Positions 60,801 to 64,000 of a DNA stretch of 64,000 nt are shown in pieces. The notes under the pieces are model-generated. The model worked only from the letters and a program-made list of their open reading frames with translations, had not been told where the DNA came from and searched no databases. The stretch is from Xestospongia muta (lineage: Eukaryota; Porifera; Demospongiae; Haplosclerida; Petrosiidae). Location of the stretch: positions 32,003,245 to 32,067,244 of the forward strand of contig OY848917.1 of assembly GCA_963693285.1 (NCBI GenBank), given 5' to 3'. The number at the start of each line of letters is the position of its first letter. The stretch's first letter is position 1. The translations under genes were made by a program, and so were the position numbers.

Positions 60801-63785
60801 ATTTTCAGACACATCCAAGCATAATAATTAATGGCTTTCGCTTTCTCAGCTGGTATAACTATTTGACTTGAAAAATTAGTTTTTGTTTAAGAATGTATGT
60901 TATAATAAAACTTTTTAAATAATTATTATTGTTAAGTGTTGTGAATAATGATTTTCCCCTTTATTTAAACTAAATAAAATTCTAAAAAAAAATAAAAGAA
61001 ATTAAGAAATAACTAAAGGAAATGCAACAAGATACTTGTGCTCTAGACAAGACACAAGGTGAGTACATAACTTTTTTTGTTCAAATTGGTGGACTGAAAA
61101 ACATTGGATCTCTTTTTCAAAGACAAGGTAAGTAGCATATGCTATGGTAAACAGACCACAATCTGTCACACCTTGTTGCTTCTTGACTTGAGGCTGTATA
61201 AACACTATGTCAGATGTAGCAAACAGAAAATTTACAATACTTTTGTATCATGATCAATATCAGTATACAGTGAATCAAATACACAAACATGGCCAGGATC
61301 ACACCCTAAAGTAGTTATGGTGATCCGGTGGTTGCCATGACAGTGGAAAATCTGAATATAATTTGAAACCCAACTACCAAAGGATGTACTAGAAACTGTC
61401 AATGTTGATGTTAGGCCATTTATTAACAGAAACTGATTTTTCAGTATCATTGTGTCACATTAATATGTATATCAGTCCGCTGTAGTCCTCCTAGCAGCGT
61501 TTCCTTCTCTACAAGCTTTAATGATATACTACCAGCTATGCATACCCATTCCATATCATTGCTGGTTTTCCTTCTTTTTACAACAGATTCACAATTGAGA
61601 TCATCCACTTCATCTTCACTCCTTGATTCTCCACTTTCATCTTTCTTCTTGCTTTCTTCAGCTAGCATTATATCATTAATAATTCCTTTTATTTTTAGAA
61701 TTTTAGATTGCTCACCAGAAAATATTTGTGTACAAGGTATTTCAAGTCCTCCCTGATGAAGGTCATACGAGTACCTTTTACTGCCTCTGAATTTACATGC
61801 TATAGAACCTCTTGCTCTCAAGAATAGAGAGCATATAGCAGACAACTTTCTAGAGATGTGTCCAACTATGGTGTTGTCCTTGATAACGACTACTGCAAAG
61901 GGATCATGTCGGTTACTTTTTCTCTTTTATACTGAAGTACTTCTCCATCAACTGCCTCCCAGATTTTCTTGTATATATGGTACCCTCTAGCCATTGATTC
62001 ATACTAATAGGTACCCATACTTCACGAAAATCACGCTCGTGTTCACAACACGTGTCTGATACTACACCCATTAATTAATACTTCACACCCACTAAACACG
62101 AAATTTAAATAATAAAACAATATTTAAAAAACACGAAAATTTAAACCGGGAAAATTAGTTCCCTTACGGTAGCACAGAACTCATTAGATTCCAAGTACGT
62201 TGCCTAGATCACTTATGGGACAGGAAGTATACACAAGATAATAATATTCATAAGTATATACAACGCAATAATCAAATAATAATACAGTACATTCCTCCCA
62301 CGTTAAGATTAAAAATATCGATCAGGAGGTTTATGAATTCTAGTAGATCTTCTTGGTCCTAGAATTAGTGGTGGTGATGCTGGACTAGCATCTACAGTAG
62401 TTTTCTTGGATGTAACTCCAGGAAAATTGTCAAGTGAGATATCTGATTCACCTGTTTCAGACCCTGGATATGTTCTCTTACATAACTGTGTCGTCTAAGT
62501 TCAACTCCATTCTTTAATTTCACTATATAGGATACCTGACCTATTCGTTTACAAACAGTTCCTTCTATCCATTTTGGACCAGTTCTATTATTTTTAACAA
62601 ACACAGTCTCTTCTTCTTTGAACTCTCTGAATAATATGGTTATCGTGAGATTCACTCTGTTTCTCCACTTTAGACTCTACCTTCCCCTGAAGATCTGGGT
62701 GTAACAAATCCAAACAAGATTTTAGTTTTTGACCAAAAAGTAATTCTGCATGAGATTTTGTTGTAGTGGATTGAGGAGTCACTCTGTAATTGAACAAAAC
62801 CTTATATAATTTACACTCTAAACATCCTTCTGTTTGTCATTCTAAGCCTCTCTTAAAACAGAACATTGTCAATCACTATCTTGTGTGGTAGATGAAATGA
62901 TGAAAATAACATTCTTAATTTCTCAATAGTGTGGAAAGAAGTTGCTACCTTTACAGGAAACACCTCTAACCATTTAGTATGAGTATCAATAACAACTAGA
63001 AACATATGTCCCTGATATGGACCTGCATAATCTTTATGTAATCTCGACCATGGATGTGTCGTCCCTCAGATGAAGTGGTGCAATTGGGGGTGAGTTTCGT
63101 TGACTTTGACAAATGGTACAGTCTTTTACTTTCTGTTCAATTTCACTGTCTAGTTGTGGCTACCAAATGTAGCTACAAGCTAACTCTTTCATTTGACTAC
63201 TCTTGGGTGAGCATGGTGTAATTCTTCTATTCTTTTTTGAGCTCTTAATTTGGTTGGAATGATGATTCATGTGCCCCACAACACATATCACTTTAGCAAA
63301 CTTATATAACTCTTTTTGACATCTATAGTAGGATATACAATCCGGTGAAATATCTGATACGTTCTCTGGCCAGCCTCCATGTACTACTCTTGATAATACT
63401 GAATCTTTCTCTGTACTTTTTCGTAGATCTGTTTCTGTCAATGGATTTGTGTGTATACATAATTATTGAATACTGTTCATTGATTGTATTCTAGCTCTCT
63501 TAGCCATAGATAGAGATCAATCTAAGTACTATATATTAGTAGAATCTATAGTAGTGTATTATTATATATTAGTACACTCCATACATCTTTTATTTCATCT
63601 GTCTTGTTGATAACTTGAAGTAAGACTTTCTTCTAATATTTCTGTCATGTATTATCAGAGAGTGTATATTATCTAGTATTAGTTAGTAACACATTTAATA
63701 TATACATTGTAGTTTGTGATAGTATGAAACATTAATATTATATCTTGTTTAGGATGGTGAGACTCCATTGTACATAGCATGTTAC
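50691..63785 (+). CDS. Second ankyrin-repeat gene, 5' part (exons listed below)
   Basis: Starts with an 8-codon exon (MSEPSMIL), then ankyrin exons at 51489, 53401, 55227, 55548, 58838 and a broken one at 63753, plus a splice-dead exon at 58139. All junctions are phase 0, as in the upstream ankyrin-Roc gene, and several exons and introns are near copies between the two genes. It runs off the right edge, so the C-terminal domains are unknown. By analogy they could be Roc-COR-death (inference). The intron after 58936 has taken in two transposons, and the exon at 63753 is cut by inserted DNA, so the gene may already be inactive or end early. Confidence 0.65.
51489..51587 (+). CDS. N-terminal capping ankyrin exon
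   Basis: 99-nt phase-0 exon between TATATTAG and GTTAGT. Codes EKYLCNAARTGELDLIRSAI, a typical first ankyrin repeat that lacks the TPLH motif. Confidence 0.75.
52152..53172. mobile_element. Possible 1-kb non-coding mobile element
   Basis: Starts with a GGCACTAAAGTGCC hairpin and AACCTCGCTG (52167-52176) and ends with the inverted match CAACGAGGTT (53161-53170). Base composition is richer in G+C than the intron. Inside, TTTCATATACAAAATTTATT recurs at about 52,290 and 52,628. Boundaries and class are uncertain; no protein is seen. Confidence 0.35.
53097..53124. repeat. (AC)n microsatellite
   Basis: 14 AC units near the right end of the putative 1-kb element. Confidence 0.9.
53401..53499 (+). 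CDS. Ankyrin exon (TMLHFAAYHGH)
   Basis: 99-nt phase-0 exon between TTTATTCAG and GTGAGT. One ankyrin repeat, TMLHFAAYHGHNNIISYLL then GADPNIQDE. Confidence 0.85.
53500..55226. other. Intron, nothing recognised
   Basis: AT-rich intron between two ankyrin exons. Short frames without motifs. Confidence 0.6.
55227..55331 (+). CDS. Ankyrin exon, 35 residues
   Basis: 105-nt phase-0 exon between ATATAG and GTAAGT. AGETPLYRSCNSNKDNSN then SVQLLVQGGAKSDIANK. Two extra residues in the loop between helices, frame kept. Confidence 0.8.
55548..55646 (+). CDS. Ankyrin exon (DGKTPLYIACYRG)
   Basis: 99-nt phase-0 exon between TGTTTAG and GTCAGT. Close copy of 5382-5480 and of the 849-bp array exons (LLDHGVQVDVPDK). 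Confidence 0.85.
55647..58138. other. Intron, nothing coding recognised
   Basis: AT-rich intron with short frames on both strands (for example 56821-57141 on -). Its last 190 bp match the intron before 58838 and the one before 4034. Confidence 0.6.
57821..57861. repeat. (TAA)n microsatellite
   Basis: About 13 TAA units. Confidence 0.9.
58139..58237 (+). pseudogene. Splice-dead ankyrin exon
   Basis: Aligned with 58838-58936, this would be a 99-nt exon (EVKIPLYAASKRGN then VQILLKANANTDLANK) with an intact GTAAGT donor. The acceptor that should read TATAG is TATAA. The nearest AG now lies one base further on and would shift the frame. The TPL core has become IPL. It is probably skipped, which is harmless to frame because the exon is symmetric. 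Confidence 0.75.
58838..58936 (+). CDS. Ankyrin exon (EGKTPLYVASEKR)
   Basis: 99-nt phase-0 exon between TGTATAG and GTAAGT. Close relative of 4034-4132. The exon and its introns are a 699-bp tandem duplicate of the 58139 exon region. Confidence 0.85.
59530..60760 (+). pseudogene. Pogo-like DDE transposase, broken
   Basis: N-terminal helix-turn-helix-like part (59530-59715; GEYSKHFPADKAVIGRYASE), then a frameshift, a stop near 59,850, the catalytic part from 59865, an in-frame TAA at 60294, and the remainder to about 60,752. Motifs are those of the DDE_1 superfamily: NWDQIAMKLVPFSSWTMEKR with the first aspartate, LILFDVFRGQ with the second, NCTDKLQLLDLSVNKPAKDF with the third. Catalytic aspartates are present, but at least two stops and a frame shift make it inactive. 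Known role: cut-and-paste transposition at TA sites. Confidence 0.8.
61002..61845 (-). pseudogene. Ulp1/C48-like cysteine protease gene, broken
   Basis: Three minus-strand open blocks in shifting frames (61845-61447, 61450-61232, 61205-61002). The first has an acidic, Lys/Arg-rich segment (KKKDESGESRSEDEVDD) that may be a nuclear signal. The second has GNHRITITTLGCDPGHVCVF then DSLY, matching the His and Asp region of C48 proteases. The third has QPQVKKQQGVTDCGLFTIAY with the catalytic Cys in TDCGLF. The tryptophan that usually follows the catalytic His is Arg here. Ulp1-like proteases remove SUMO-type modifiers, and they are also found in several transposon groups. Location entirely inside the pogo-like element suggests it is transposon cargo. 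Confidence 0.65.
62172..62291 (-). repeat. Possible LTR fragment of a Ty3/gypsy element
   Basis: On the minus strand, the purine tract GTGGGAGGAA is followed by TGTACTG, the arrangement of a polypurine tract and LTR start, just downstream of the integrase remnant. Only 120 bp remain before the pogo-like element begins, so the LTR seems cut by it. No second LTR was found. Confidence 0.4.
62392..63441 (-). pseudogene. Ty3/gypsy-type integrase remnant
   Basis: Minus-strand blocks in several frames: VVHGGWPENVSD with the start of an integrase zinc region (63441-63160), CTICQSQRNSPP at about 63,100, the core DYAGPYQGHMFLVVIDTHTK then WLEVFPV at about 63,030-62,960, YRVTPQSTTTKSHAELLFGQ (62797-62700) and a C-terminal barrel FVKNNRTGPKWIEGTVCKRI (about 62,600-62,540) followed by RRHSYVREH. 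All are standard features of retrotransposon integrase. Stops and frame shifts make it inactive. Protease, reverse transcriptase and RNase H are absent. Confidence 0.75.
63753..63785 (+). pseudogene. Ankyrin exon interrupted by insertion
   Basis: After TTGTTTAG the exon starts DGETPLYIACY exactly like 5382 and 55548, then at 63786 the sequence changes to unrelated DNA and meets a stop 7 codons later. The upstream intron (63,480-63,752) still matches the intron before 5382. Confidence 0.8.
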
Positions 63786-64000
63786 ATTGCTGCAAAAATT
63801 TTGCAGCAGAACAAAGTTTAATGTACGTAGTTTTCCTGACCCTCCGGCACTTGAGGGTCAGGCCACGCATTGACTATCACTGCCTATGTCCTTGTACCAC
63901 GCAGCAAGGAAACTAACAAAACGTTCATAACCCTTGTAATGGACGCAAAAAAGCTGGCAGAAAGTTCTTTATAAGAACTCCAGCACCTTCCCTAACCTGA
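63786..64000. mobile_element. Unclassified insertion with hairpins, left end only
   Basis: Begins inside an ankyrin exon at 63786. Contains a perfect palindrome TGCTGCAAAAATTTTGCAGC at 63788-63808 and a 10-bp stem hairpin (CCTGACCCTC, 63835-63844, with GAGGGTCAGG, 63853-63862). G+C is higher than in the host gene. It continues past the window. Confidence 0.45.

Larger units (their letters stand above)
59317..62169. mobile_element. Pogo-like DNA transposon with TA target duplication
   Basis: Left end CAGTATGGG at 59317 and right end, read on minus, CCGTAAGGG from 62169, each flanked by TA (59315-59316 and 62170-62171). Further in, both ends share AAATTTTCGTG. Total 2,853 bp. It carries a broken DDE transposase on + and a broken Ulp1-like protease on -, converging on one another. 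TA duplication and CAGTA-type ends are known for the pogo/Tc1-mariner group. Confidence 0.75.

Noticed and set aside
63835..63862. Strong hairpin considered as a tRNA or terminator
   Set aside because: No tRNA arms around it, and a bacterial-type terminator makes no sense in this context; better seen as part of an inserted element.

Overview
The window looks like nuclear DNA of an AT-rich invertebrate. It has many short exons with GT-AG introns, dense microsatellites and several classes of decayed transposon. The gene content (ankyrin/Roc-COR/death-domain genes built from one-repeat exons, DNA transposons and a HECT-like copy) suggests a demosponge such as Amphimedon. That assignment is inference from gene style, not from a database search.

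Region 1 (1-17,610, + strand) is the 3' part of a large gene for an ankyrin-repeat, Roc-COR, death-domain protein. Fourteen small ankyrin exons, nearly all exactly 99 nt and phase 0, lead into a 2,070-nt exon that starts with one more ankyrin repeat and runs into a Ras-like Roc GTPase and a COR region. Three short linker exons and a death-domain exon close the gene, followed by polyadenylation signals. The first 3.5 kb is an almost perfect tandem array of an 849-bp unit carrying one ankyrin exon each. An intronic repeat of about 560 bp also shows block duplication.

Region 2 (17.6-32 kb) is repeat-rich. It holds a 3.4-kb satellite-like array with a 790-bp higher-order period, a decayed HECT E3-ligase-like gene copy (24.4-26.15 kb), a 220-bp GA microsatellite and a 115-bp-period minisatellite.

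Region 3 (32-41.5 kb) is a transposon and pseudogene zone. It contains a TNP2/DUF4218-like transposon pseudogene, a truncated copy of the 3' end of the ankyrin-Roc gene, a cysteine-rich broken gene, and an inverted second copy of the HECT-like gene. That second copy is interrupted by a 999-bp element with terminal inverted repeats that encodes a FLYWCH/MULE-type protein.

Region 4 (41.5-50.7 kb) has a cluster of unrecognised exon-like ORFs at 43.6-45.5 kb and otherwise AT-rich sequence with a duplicated block of about 175 bp.

Region 5 (50,691-64,000, + strand) is the 5' part of a second ankyrin gene with a start-codon exon and the same one-repeat-per-exon design. One exon has lost its splice acceptor and the last visible exon is cut by inserted DNA. 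Its large intron holds a 2,853-bp pogo-like element flanked by TA (transposase on +, Ulp1/C48-like protease on -) and a Ty3/gypsy-like integrase remnant. Together the two ankyrin genes look like members of an expanding family that grows by duplicating symmetric exons and is continually broken by transposons.
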